Source: Chitinophagales bacterium (GTDB lineage: Bacteria > Bacteroidota > Bacteroidia > Chitinophagales > LD1). Taken from it: 64,000 bases of DNA. How positions within the stretch are numbered: position 1 is the stretch's first letter; each line of letters opens with the position of its first letter. The notes beneath the pieces are model-generated. The model searched no databases and was not told where the DNA came from. It saw only the letters and a program-made list of their open reading frames with translations. The translations under genes and the position numbers were made by a program. This document shows, piece after piece, positions 45,158-53,747 of the stretch. The stretch spans positions 124,001-188,000 of the forward strand of contig JAHCHW010000001.1 of the NCBI GenBank assembly GCA_026129525.1, written 5' to 3'.

Positions 45158-46012
45158 TTAAGTGAGGCAGTTTCGTAAGTGCAGTTTTATGTAGTTGCAC
45201 ATGAAACGGGAGAAACTTTGTTGCGTGTATTTTGTTTTTACACTTGCTTTTTTGAGATACCTGCCGGGCGGAAGTCCTCTTTCCATTTTTAAAAATGTTT
45301 CGGCATCAATTGTATATTCAATTACTTCTTCGGGAATTAATGAATTCGCTGTGTAATAATGCAGCAGTACTGCATTTTCCGGAAGCATGGTTGTAACTAA
45401 TACTAATCTTTTTGATGGAGATTGATTGGGAAAGGAGCCATGTAAAAGTGCATTGTTGAAACACAAACATTCTCCTCTTTTTATAGTTACGGGTTTGCAA
45501 TAAGGAGTAAGTTTACCCGCAATGTTTTTGAACGGAACCGGATAGGCGGGCGATGGACGCAAATAACCCGAAAAAATATTGTGCGAATAGGGCAATACAA
45601 ACATGGCACCGTTGTTCATATTTACATCTTCTAGCGCTATCCAAATATTCATTGAAAAGAAACGGCTTTCATCTACATAGGTCCAATCCTGGTGCAGGGG
45701 TACTGCCGAGTCTTCGCCTGTTTCTTTTTGCAGAAAGCCGCAGCCCAAAATTTTAAACGCTGTAAACGACCTGCTTAATGCAGATAGTAATATGGGAGCA
45801 ACCCTGTTGCTTACCTCTACGCGCACTTCAGGATTTTGAATCCATCCGGTACCATGAAATTTTGTTTCGGCAGAGCTGTGGTGGTGTATGTAAGTGTTAT
45901 AAATATCAACTATTTCAGCCACTTCGCTTTCATGAAGCAACGGAAAGGTACAGTAGCCTTTATGATTGAAATTATATTGGTGTTTTGCCGACTTAAAGAT
46001 TGGTTTTTGCAT
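45158..46012 (-). CDS. PhyH-family dioxygenase
   Basis: This 284-residue protein has HxD in VPLHQDWTYVDE (~residue 120), distal His in NNALLHGSFPN and Arg in SKRLVLVTT. IWIALEDVNMNNGAMFVLPYSH is the core strand pair. It lies 6 nt downstream of the B12-type radical SAM gene (46019-47563) on the same strand, forming a two-gene unit. Its stop codon abuts the stop of the convergent oxygenase gene with no intergenic base. Confidence 0.84.
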   Translation of the reverse strand: MQKPIFKSAKHQYNFNHKGYCTFPLLHESEVAEIVDIYNTYIHHHSSAETKFHGTGWIQNPEVRVEVSNRVAPILLSALSRSFTAFKILGCGFLQKETGEDSAVPLHQDWTYVDESRFFSMNIWIALEDVNMNNGAMFVLPYSHNIFSGYLRPSPAYPVPFKNIAGKLTPYCKPVTIKRGECLCFNNALLHGSFPNQSPSKRLVLVTTMLPENAVLLHYYTANSLIPEEVIEYTIDAETFLKMERGLPPGRYLKKASVKTKYTQQSFSRFMCNYIKLHLRNCLT

Positions 46013-46018
46013 AGTACT

Positions 46019-47563
46019 TTAAGCCTGAACCGCCACCCTCTTAGCCGGAAACGATAGCTTTTTCTCTAACTCAGAGTCGTATTTTTTATCGCTTATGTTC
46101 CGGAGCATACGAACAATGCGTGTTGGATTTTTAACGTAGTCAAGCCCATAAAAGGCTGTATAGGCGAGTGTTAAATAAATTTTGTACCAAAAGGGACTTA
46201 TGTTGGAATTGTAGTACTGGTGTTCGGTAAGCGTGTCAATAATAAAGAGCGAATCAATAACGTAATCGTCATTATCTACCTGAATTTTATGTTCGCTGAG
46301 GAGGCGGTTAAACAGCGCGCTGCCGGGGTAGGGGCGAAACAGTGCAAAGGGCATTTCATCCACCCCGTAATATTTGCATTTAAGTAAAAACCAAAATGTT
46401 TTCCAAACATCCAAATGCGTTTCGTCAGGCAAGCCCATTATCATGTTTATGTACACTATCATTTTCTGCTTTTTAGCATACCGCATGGATTGCATAATGC
46501 TGCTTAGCGAAACTTTCTTTTTAATTAAATCAAGCAAGCGGGGGGAACCGCTTTCGGGAGCATAGGTGATAAAATAGCAACCTGATTGTTTTAGCCAGTA
46601 GGCTACTTCTTCGTCAATAGCTTCGCTGCGGGTACCGGCAGGTATTTTCCATGTAATATCAAGTTTTCGCTCAACTATCAATTTTGCAAATTCTATTATC
46701 CAGCGTTTTTGAACAATTGCCGTTAAATCAAAAAATTCGAAGTTCGTGGCACCAAAATTGTTTTTGGCATATTCTATTTCTGCCACTACCACTTCGGGCT
46801 TTCGCATAAAGTAGCGGGTACCCCACATATCGGGGCTGGTGCAAAAAGTGCATTCGTAAGGGCAGCCGCGGGTAGCTAGAATAGAAAGTGTAATACGTGG
46901 TTTTTCTCCGGGTATAACGGTATGCGTTTGATAGCTGCTAATAGGCAGCAGTTCCCATGCTGGAAACGGCACATCGTTTACTTTTCTTATTCGCTCTCGT
47001 TTAGCGGTTCTAATTATTGCTCCCTGTTCATTTTTGAACACTATTCCGTTTACCTCGGTAAGCTGATTACCGGTTGAAACAGCTTTTAATAAATCTACAA
47101 TAGTTTCTTCTCCTTCTCCAAGTACGCAGGCAGTTAACCCGTTGGTTTGGAGTAAACATTGCTCTGCCATGCCTGTAGTGCTTTCGCCACCGGCAATCAA
47201 TATTGCATTCGGGAAACGTTCTTTGAGGTAATTTGCCAATGCTCGGTCGCATGGCCAGTTAATGCTGAACATACAACTTAAGCCAATTACGCTTACATCG
47301 TTAGGTACTTTGGCGGCTATTTCAGCAAAGCTCAGCCCTTTTGTAATAAGGCGGTAGCCTTGGGGTATGCGATTGGAATACACAGGTATGTTTTCCTGCT
47401 GGTAGCTGTGCGGAGCTTCGGCAATGGCATCAATAACCGAAACATTGTAGCCTTCCTGCTTTAACACACCTGCTATAAGGGCAATACCTAAAGGTGGTAT
47501 TACCGGTATATCCGGGGTTCCGTCTATCATGTACTTGGGCGGGCGTATCAAAACTACTTTCAT
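46019..47563 (-). CDS. B12-binding-type radical SAM protein
   Basis: This is a 514-residue protein. The N-terminal ~180 residues form a Rossmann-like cobalamin-binding-type domain (VVLIRPP, PPLGIALIAGVLKQEGYNV, VIGLSCMF, LIAGGESTTG, CVLGEGEETI) without the DxHxxG His motif. The radical SAM core begins ATRGCPYECTFCTSPDMWG (CxxxCxxC, ~residue 236). Relatives include BchE- and HpnJ/HpnP-like enzymes acting on unactivated carbons by methylation, cyclisation or hydroxylation. It is a close paralogue of 48867-50465 (CTFCTSPDMWGTRYFMR in both). Divergent from the ABC ATPase gene. Confidence 0.85.
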   Translation of the reverse strand: MKVVLIRPPKYMIDGTPDIPVIPPLGIALIAGVLKQEGYNVSVIDAIAEAPHSYQQENIPVYSNRIPQGYRLITKGLSFAEIAAKVPNDVSVIGLSCMFSINWPCDRALANYLKERFPNAILIAGGESTTGMAEQCLLQTNGLTACVLGEGEETIVDLLKAVSTGNQLTEVNGIVFKNEQGAIIRTAKRERIRKVNDVPFPAWELLPISSYQTHTVIPGEKPRITLSILATRGCPYECTFCTSPDMWGTRYFMRKPEVVVAEIEYAKNNFGATNFEFFDLTAIVQKRWIIEFAKLIVERKLDITWKIPAGTRSEAIDEEVAYWLKQSGCYFITYAPESGSPRLLDLIKKKVSLSSIMQSMRYAKKQKMIVYINMIMGLPDETHLDVWKTFWFLLKCKYYGVDEMPFALFRPYPGSALFNRLLSEHKIQVDNDDYVIDSLFIIDTLTEHQYYNSNISPFWYKIYLTLAYTAFYGLDYVKNPTRIVRMLRNISDKKYDSELEKKLSFPAKRVAVQA

Positions 47564-47572
47564 GCAATTGCT

Positions 47573-47580
47573 TACCTTTG
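47573..47580 (+). promoter_or_regulatory. -7 element for the ABC ATPase unit
   Basis: TACCTTTG fits TAnnTTTG and lies 32 nt before the ATG at 47613 in the 49-bp divergent gap. Confidence 0.45.
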
Positions 47581-47612
47581 GCAGTGGCTAAACTAACTAT
47601 TCAGTATTGTTA

Positions 47613-48851
47613 ATGCAAAAGCATGCCTTCGGTATTTTATCGCTTCAAGGTATTTTGAAAGAATATTACTCTAATACTGGCAGTGTAATTAAGGCTTTAA
47701 ACCATGTTTCGTTAACCATTAACAAGGGAGATTTTGTTGTTGTAATAGGCAAAAACGGATGCGGTAAGTCAACTTTGCTAAAAACTATTTCGGGTATTAT
47801 TAAACCTACCAAAGGGCAAATTGAGTTGTTTGGAACACTAACATCCATTAATGAGCTTGGGTCAGGCGTTGAGCCTGAAATTTCAGGTTATGACAACATA
47901 AAAATGATTGGCAGGCTTAACCGCTTAACCGCCACCCAACTGAGCAAGTTGCGGCAGTTTGTAGAGGATTTCAGCGAGTTGGGCGAACGGTTAAACGAAC
48001 CGGTGAAGAGTTATTCGCAAGGTATGTATTTGCGGTTGGCGTTCAGTATAAATGCCTTTTTAGAAACCGACATATTGGTATTTGATGAGATACTTGCCGT
48101 TGGCGATATACGCTTCCGAAAAAAGTGTTTTTCGCTGCTTGAAACCGCTGCCGGAAAGGGCAAAACCATCATTATAGCCACGCACAATTTTGAAGAAATA
48201 GGAAACTTGTGTACCCGATGTATTTGGCTTAACGAAGGCAAGGTGGAGATGGACGGAAATGCTGATGATGTGTATCAAGCATATTTGCGCTTTTTAAATG
48301 CTAACGAAGTAACCGCCCCACCTACCCCTACCTTTAAAAACCTACAGCCGGACTTGGTTGAACTGCAAAAAATGTATGTTACACAAAACCATGAAGCAAC
48401 CACCAATTTGGCATTTTGGAAGAAAACTGAAATCGTAGTAGAATGGATAAAGGGAAGTGAACCGTATGGCGTAACGTTTACCGTGTTTATCTCAAATGCA
48501 TTAAACCGCGCGGTGATATTATCAATGTCTGATAATTACGGATTAGCACGAGAATCGGTAAAAGCAATAAGTACCGCACCACCTGGTGTTTACCGCGAAA
48601 TTATTACCCTGCCCGAAGGGCTGTTGAACCTTGGCACCTATAGCATTTATCTTTCGGCATCGTATTTTACCAACGACCACAACGATGAAATTGTTTCGCA
48701 CACGGTGCACCCTTTGGTTTTTACGGTTGAAGACGATACCGTGCTTCATGAAACACATATTTGGAAATATACTCAGGCACCTATACGAATAACCAATACG
48801 TTCACAAGAAACTTTGTAGATTCGTTAGCGGCTAATGAGAGAGTTGTGTAA
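47613..48851 (+). CDS. ABC transporter ATPase with Wzt-like C-terminal domain
   Basis: The product is 412 residues from ATG 47613. Walker A is GKNGCGKSTLLK (~residue 46), the signature YSQGMYLRLAF, Walker B DILVFDEILAVGD, and the switch His IIATHNF. After ~240 residues a beta-rich domain of about 170 residues follows (IVVEWIKG, FTVFISNALN, PPGVYREIITLPEGLLNLGTYSIYLSA). It resembles the glycan-recognising C-terminal domain of O-antigen exporters (Wzt, TagH-like). It would energise export of an undecaprenyl- or lipid-linked glycan. The matching permease is absent from this window. Flanked by two paralogous B12-type radical SAM genes. Confidence 0.85.
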   Translation: MQKHAFGILSLQGILKEYYSNTGSVIKALNHVSLTINKGDFVVVIGKNGCGKSTLLKTISGIIKPTKGQIELFGTLTSINELGSGVEPEISGYDNIKMIGRLNRLTATQLSKLRQFVEDFSELGERLNEPVKSYSQGMYLRLAFSINAFLETDILVFDEILAVGDIRFRKKCFSLLETAAGKGKTIIIATHNFEEIGNLCTRCIWLNEGKVEMDGNADDVYQAYLRFLNANEVTAPPTPTFKNLQPDLVELQKMYVTQNHEATTNLAFWKKTEIVVEWIKGSEPYGVTFTVFISNALNRAVILSMSDNYGLARESVKAISTAPPGVYREIITLPEGLLNLGTYSIYLSASYFTNDHNDEIVSHTVHPLVFTVEDDTVLHETHIWKYTQAPIRITNTFTRNFVDSLAANERVV

Positions 48852-48866
48852 ATTAAATACCCTGCT

Positions 48867-50465
48867 ATGCATATATGTTTAATAAGGCCATCAAAACTGA
48901 TATTGGAGGGGGGATTAGATACTGAAGTGTCGCATACCAGTTCGGCACACGCCACTGCCCCGCTGGGGTTGGCGCTTGTAGCCGGATCGTTGCGAAATGC
49001 CGGCTATACAGTAACCGTAATTGATGGTAACGGAGAAGACCCCTACCGCGTAAATACGTTTGACATACCGTACAACTCCAACCGCCTTAGCACCAAGTTT
49101 AAAATGCGAACTGCCGGGCTTACCCCAGCCGAAGTGGTTTCGAAAATACCGCCAGATGTGGATGTAGTGGGTATTAGCTGCATGTTTACCCACAATTGGC
49201 TGGCCGACCGGCACCTGCTGAACTACATGGCCGAGCACCTTCCAAAGCACGTAACCTTTATTGCCGGTGGCGAAAGCATAAGCGGGCTTGCCGAGCAATG
49301 CCTAAAGCAGGTAGAATGTTTAAGTGTATGTGTATTGGGCGAAGGCGAAGAAACAGCTATTGAACTGATGGAAGCACTTGAAAAGAAAACCGACCTTACC
49401 AATGTAAAAGGTATTGTTTTTAAGCGCAACGGCATTATTACCAAAACCGCCAAACGCAACCGGTTGCGTACGCTCGATGACCTTCCGCTACCCGCATGGG
49501 ACTTGTTTCCGGTAGCCAACTACGAAATACACCACAACCTGCCCGAAAAAAACAATGCGCCCACTCTGCCTATTTTAGCTACCCGCGGCTGCCCTTATAC
49601 CTGCACCTTTTGCACCAGCCCCGATATGTGGGGCACTCGCTACTTTATGCGCTCTCCGCAAAATGTGTTTAACGAAATGGTATGGCTGCATGAAAAATAC
49701 GGCACTATAAGCATTGAGTTTTACGACCTTACCGCCATTATTCAAAAGCGCTGGGTGTTAGAACTTGCCGAACTTATTAAAAGTTACGACCGAAAAATTT
49801 ACTGGAAAATACCTTCGGGCACCCGCAGCGAAGCCTTGGACCAAGAGGTGGCTAAAGCACTGTTGGAATCCGGTTGTTACACTCTTACCTATGCGCCTGA
49901 AAGCGGCTCTCCTCGCATGCTTGATACCATTCACAAAAAAGTAAGCATTCCCAGAATGCTTCAATCAATTAAAGGAAGCAAACAAGCCGGGCTTTATCTC
50001 TTTATTAACATGATACTGGGGTTGCCGGGCGAGCGCCATACCGATGTTTGGCAATCGCTTTGGTTTATTGCCCGTTGCAGTTGGCTGGGAGTTGATGAAA
50101 TGCACCTCGGAATTTTTAGACCTTACCCCGGCACCGCTCTGCATAACCAGTTAGCGCAACAAGGCGAAATTCAATACGAAAACGATGATTATTTTATTGA
50201 TTCGATTATGTGTATTGAAGAAGCCAAATCTTCTTTCAACAACAAAAATGTTGCCGCCAGTTGGTATAAATTTTACTACCCGCTTTGCTTTGTAATTTTC
50301 TTTAGTGTAAAGTACGTTCGTACACCTTCGCTTTTTATACGTACCGCCAAAAACTTATACCGCGGAGTGTACGAAAACCGGATTGAGCGCTTTTTACTCT
50401 ATTTTATTCAAAAAAAGCGGAATTACTGGTTTTTTCCGGAACAAGCCGGACACGCTGCCCCATGA
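48867..50465 (+). CDS. B12-binding-type radical SAM protein
   Basis: This 532-residue paralogue of 46019-47563 has the N-terminal cobalamin-binding-type domain (ICLIRPSK, APLGLALVAGSLRNAGYTV, VVGISCMFTHNW, FIAGGESISG, CVLGEGEET) and the core ATRGCPYTCTFCTSPDMWG (~residue 245). AYAPESGSPRMLD-like segments (YAPESGSPRMLDTIHKK) are shared with the paralogue. A basic tail follows (IERFLLYFIQKKRNYW). It begins 15 nt after the ABC ATPase and overlaps the next PhyH gene by 4 nt, mirroring the radical SAM-PhyH pair on the other side of the ATPase. Confidence 0.85.
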   Translation: MHICLIRPSKLILEGGLDTEVSHTSSAHATAPLGLALVAGSLRNAGYTVTVIDGNGEDPYRVNTFDIPYNSNRLSTKFKMRTAGLTPAEVVSKIPPDVDVVGISCMFTHNWLADRHLLNYMAEHLPKHVTFIAGGESISGLAEQCLKQVECLSVCVLGEGEETAIELMEALEKKTDLTNVKGIVFKRNGIITKTAKRNRLRTLDDLPLPAWDLFPVANYEIHHNLPEKNNAPTLPILATRGCPYTCTFCTSPDMWGTRYFMRSPQNVFNEMVWLHEKYGTISIEFYDLTAIIQKRWVLELAELIKSYDRKIYWKIPSGTRSEALDQEVAKALLESGCYTLTYAPESGSPRMLDTIHKKVSIPRMLQSIKGSKQAGLYLFINMILGLPGERHTDVWQSLWFIARCSWLGVDEMHLGIFRPYPGTALHNQLAQQGEIQYENDDYFIDSIMCIEEAKSSFNNKNVAASWYKFYYPLCFVIFFSVKYVRTPSLFIRTAKNLYRGVYENRIERFLLYFIQKKRNYWFFPEQAGHAAP

Positions 50466-51286
50466 ACACTACCTTTAAAAACACCCAACACGAATCAGCA
50501 TTTAACCGGCAGGGATTTATAGTAGTAAACGAAGTACTAACCCCCCGTGAATGCACCGAAATTTTACACTACCATGCAGGCTTAACCCCCGGATTAAACA
50601 CCGGCTTTTTTGCTTCGCAAAACAGCCCCAACCGACAGTACCGCGAAGCCGTTGAAAATTTTTTACACCCTCTTTTTGAACAAAAAATTAAACCCTTATT
50701 TATTAATCATCGCGTACTGTACTCGCAATACATGGTAAAGCACAGCGGCAATAATGGTGAGTGCCAACTACACCAGGACTGGACGTACGTTGAAGAGCCT
50801 CGCTACACTGCTGTTAACTTTTGGTGTGCATTAACCGACACCGATACCCGCAACGGCTGCCTGTGGATGGCACCCGGCAGCCACCGGCTTACCCATTACA
50901 TACGCGGGCGAAACATTGAACGCGCTTCTCTGCAGGAACAACCCTTTATTCGCCAGTTTTTAATGACTCCTGTTCCCCTAAAAAAAGGGCAAGCAGTGTT
51001 GTTTAACTCGGCAACCCTTCACGAATCGCGTAATAACCTTTCCGGTACCGACCGTATTGCCGCTGCCGCCATGATTATTCCATGCCAGGCAACACCTATA
51101 CACTATATGGCTCAAACCCAGGGCAGCACCAACGTGGTACAAATGCAAGCCGATACCCCCTTTTATACCGAACATTGCGGTAACGAAATACCTGCCAACG
51201 TTACCCCCCGTGCACATCTTATCATTACCAAACGGAACTTTACCAAACTTGAACTCTTGCGCTGTTTTTTAAGCTCTAAATTTTAG
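50462..51286 (+). CDS. PhyH-family dioxygenase
   Basis: This 274-residue protein has HxD in CQLHQDWTYVEE (~residue 102), distal His in NSATLHESRNN and Arg in GTDRIAAAAM. FWCALTDTDTRNGCLWMAPGSH is the core strand pair. The start overlaps the stop of the B12-type radical SAM gene by 4 nt, and another PhyH gene follows 12 nt downstream. Sequential radical-SAM and PhyH chemistry on one substrate is the simplest contextual reading. Confidence 0.85.
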   Translation: MNTTFKNTQHESAFNRQGFIVVNEVLTPRECTEILHYHAGLTPGLNTGFFASQNSPNRQYREAVENFLHPLFEQKIKPLFINHRVLYSQYMVKHSGNNGECQLHQDWTYVEEPRYTAVNFWCALTDTDTRNGCLWMAPGSHRLTHYIRGRNIERASLQEQPFIRQFLMTPVPLKKGQAVLFNSATLHESRNNLSGTDRIAAAAMIIPCQATPIHYMAQTQGSTNVVQMQADTPFYTEHCGNEIPANVTPRAHLIITKRNFTKLELLRCFLSSKF

Positions 51287-51298
51287 CACCGCCAAACA

Positions 51299-52189
51299 AT
51301 GGATACCGGCAGGCAAACTTTTGTAAACCCTGAACACGAAACACAGTTTTGCCGACAGGGGTATGTAGTAGTAACCATTAAAAATGGGCAACTACTTAAT
51401 GAACTTGAAACCATTTACCGCGCTCACGCCCCTGCCATTACCGATGGGCTTCAGCTTTCGCTTAAAGAAACCAACAGCGAAACCATTATGCAACTACACC
51501 GGCTTTCGTTACAGGCTGCACAGCCTATGCTCAACTCGCTTCTGCACCGGCACAAAGTAATTGCCTCGGGCTACATTAACAAGCTGCCCGGCAAACCCAA
51601 CACTGCCGGGCTGCACCGCGACCCCTCTTTTACTAACGAAACCCTCCACCACACCCTCCTTTTCTGGTGCCCTTTGGTTGATACAAACCCATTCAACGGA
51701 GCCATTGGCATTGTGCCCGGCTCACACCAAATTTGGTGCGGCTATAAAGGCATGGTTTATGGTAAATACGATTTTTCGTACCAGGAGCAGCCAATTATTG
51801 ATCGCTACAGCAAAACCATTGAACTTAAAAAAGGCGAAGCCATTATTTTTAATACCGCTTTGTTGCATTTTTCGGGGCAAAACCAAACCGGTACCGACCG
51901 CCCGGTGTACTCTGCCTTTCTAATCCCATCCGAAGCCAAGCCGCTTTGCCGGCATTTAAATACTGAAAAAAACACCCTCGATACCTACCTTGCCACCGAA
52001 GAACTGCTGCTTAACTACTATCGCCAATATATTTCCCAAACAGAATTGCCCTTTAAACTGCTTAGCCGCGAGGCTTTTGTGCCTCCGGTTAAAATAGGCT
52101 TAGCCGAGTTTGAAGCCGCCCTTAAAGCCACCGACACTTTTACAGGCAACCTGCTAAAGCGCTTTCGGTTACTTTTGTCCGGTAAGTAG
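51299..52189 (+). CDS. PhyH-family dioxygenase
   Basis: This 296-residue protein has HxD in AGLHRDPSFTNE (~residue 106), distal His in NTALLHFSGQN and Arg in GTDRPVYSAF. FWCPLVDTNPFNGAIGIVPGSH is the core. It is the last gene of the plus-strand set 47613-52189; the 202-bp gap to the next gene shows no clear terminator or promoter apart from a weak TACTTTCG at 52369. The active site seems intact. Confidence 0.85.
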   Translation: MDTGRQTFVNPEHETQFCRQGYVVVTIKNGQLLNELETIYRAHAPAITDGLQLSLKETNSETIMQLHRLSLQAAQPMLNSLLHRHKVIASGYINKLPGKPNTAGLHRDPSFTNETLHHTLLFWCPLVDTNPFNGAIGIVPGSHQIWCGYKGMVYGKYDFSYQEQPIIDRYSKTIELKKGEAIIFNTALLHFSGQNQTGTDRPVYSAFLIPSEAKPLCRHLNTEKNTLDTYLATEELLLNYYRQYISQTELPFKLLSREAFVPPVKIGLAEFEAALKATDTFTGNLLKRFRLLLSGK

Positions 52190-52391
52190 TTAGGGGCTGT
52201 ATCTAATACACACTGTAATGGGATAGGATAACGGCTTTGCCGCCTGTATTTTCGGGCAGGTGTTACCCGCAAAAAACGGTTAACCTAAACACTGGCTGCC
52301 ACTTTATGCTATGCTGCCCTTTTACGCTGTAAGCTGCTTTGTGCGGCAGGTGCAGCACCAAAATCAATTACTTTCGCACTGCTTAAAAAAA

Positions 52392-53618
52392 ATGAAACCC
52401 CGTATAAAATGGCAGCCCCTTGTAAAAAAAGCGGTACTGCTTCTTATAACCCTTGTAGTACTCAACCAACTTTGGCAGCCGTTTAGGGGCTTTTCCGATT
52501 TTTATATTACCACACTTTACTACCTGCTGGCGGTGGCTGCGCTTGTGTATATTGCCAGGCATTTGAGCAAAAAAATGCAGGGTGTTGTAGTAGCAATCAT
52601 AGCAGTACTGGTATCGCTTTACCTTGCCGAAGTGTACCTACGTTTTATTTATAAGTATCCGCTTACTTACAGCGAAAGACAGGGGGGCGAATACCGTACT
52701 ATGTACAATTCGCCTCATAACAAAATAGAACATAGCGATAAGCGTGCAAACCCTTCAAAAACATACCACACCAATGTAATGGAACCCTTCCATTTAAGAA
52801 ATTACAACACTACAGAATTCAATTATACCAACGAGCACTTTAACAGCCTTGGCTTGCGTGGCGAACTGCCCCCAAGAGGCAAAAAAGTAATTTGTGCCAT
52901 GGGCGATTCGTTTACCGAATCATTTGGCGCCCCTGCCGACAGCACCTGGCCCAAACTGCTGGGCAACATGCTCCAAACCATTGATACCAACCTGGCAGTG
53001 CTTAATGCCGGTATTAGCGGCAGTGACCCTTTTTTTGAATTCAAACTATTGCAACAACTACAACAACAATACTTGGTAACCGAAGCCATTTTTATGGTAA
53101 ACTGTTCCGATTTGCTGGATGTAATGACTAAAGGAGGTAACGAACGCTTTTTGGAAAACGGAGACTTGCTTTTTTGCAAAGCCCCCTGGTGGGAACCACT
53201 CTATGCCATTAGCCATGTTTTTAGGCTTGCCATGCATAATTTGGGCGGCTATAACTACAACCTTTTAACCTACGCTCAACAGCAACTGCATGAGCAAAAA
53301 GCTTTGCAAACCCTGCAAACTCTTTTTAAAACCAATATTGTGCCCTGGGCAATGCAACACCATATTAAAGTACATATAGTGCTGCAACCAATGATAAGCT
53401 CTGTAATAAATGAAGACCCCACTTACCAGCTAATGCAGCAAACATTTTCGGCAATTGAAGGTGTAAATTATGTTGACCTGTAGCCCGCCATGCACCAAAT
53501 ACCCAACATTCAAAACTACTTTTGGCCTCTTGACGGGCACTTTAACCCCCAAGGCTATAATTTGGTGGCTCAACTGGTTTTCAATAATGTGTACAAAAAC
53601 AGTTTTTACCCTAACTAA
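52392..53618 (+). pseudogene. Membrane-anchored SGNH hydrolase interrupted by an in-frame TAG
   Basis: From ATG 52392 (MKPRIKWQPLVKKAVLLLIT) the frame runs 363 codons to TAG 53481-53483. The N-terminus has three hydrophobic segments; the SGNH blocks MGDSFTESFGAP, NAGISGSDPFF and VNCSDLLDVM are present. The stop falls before the Asp-His block. In the same frame the next 44 codons read PAMHQIPNIQNYFWPLDGHF.., ending NSFYPN-TAA at 53616-53618. This matches the C-termini of 24496 (YYWPKDGHHNSTGY) and 19661 (YYWPIDGHYKVKGY). Thus a single nonsense codon separates the catalytic His from the rest. CAG to TAG is one transition. Real mutation, readthrough or sequencing error are all possible. Confidence 0.85.
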
Positions 53619-53747
53619 AAGCTGGGTTTACACTACTGCCATGCCCGTATGGTTGAAAAGCTACCGCAACTACTATTTGTAACCCCTTTACTTTGCCAAA
53701 TGCTCAATTTTATGCAGCATTACAGTTAACATCAAAAACCTGTTGCT

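Noticed and set aside
52190..52391. A promoter or small RNA in the 202-bp gap before the interrupted SGNH gene
   Set aside because: Only a weak TACTTTCG near 52369 was seen and no stable hairpin with a T tract, so no feature is called.
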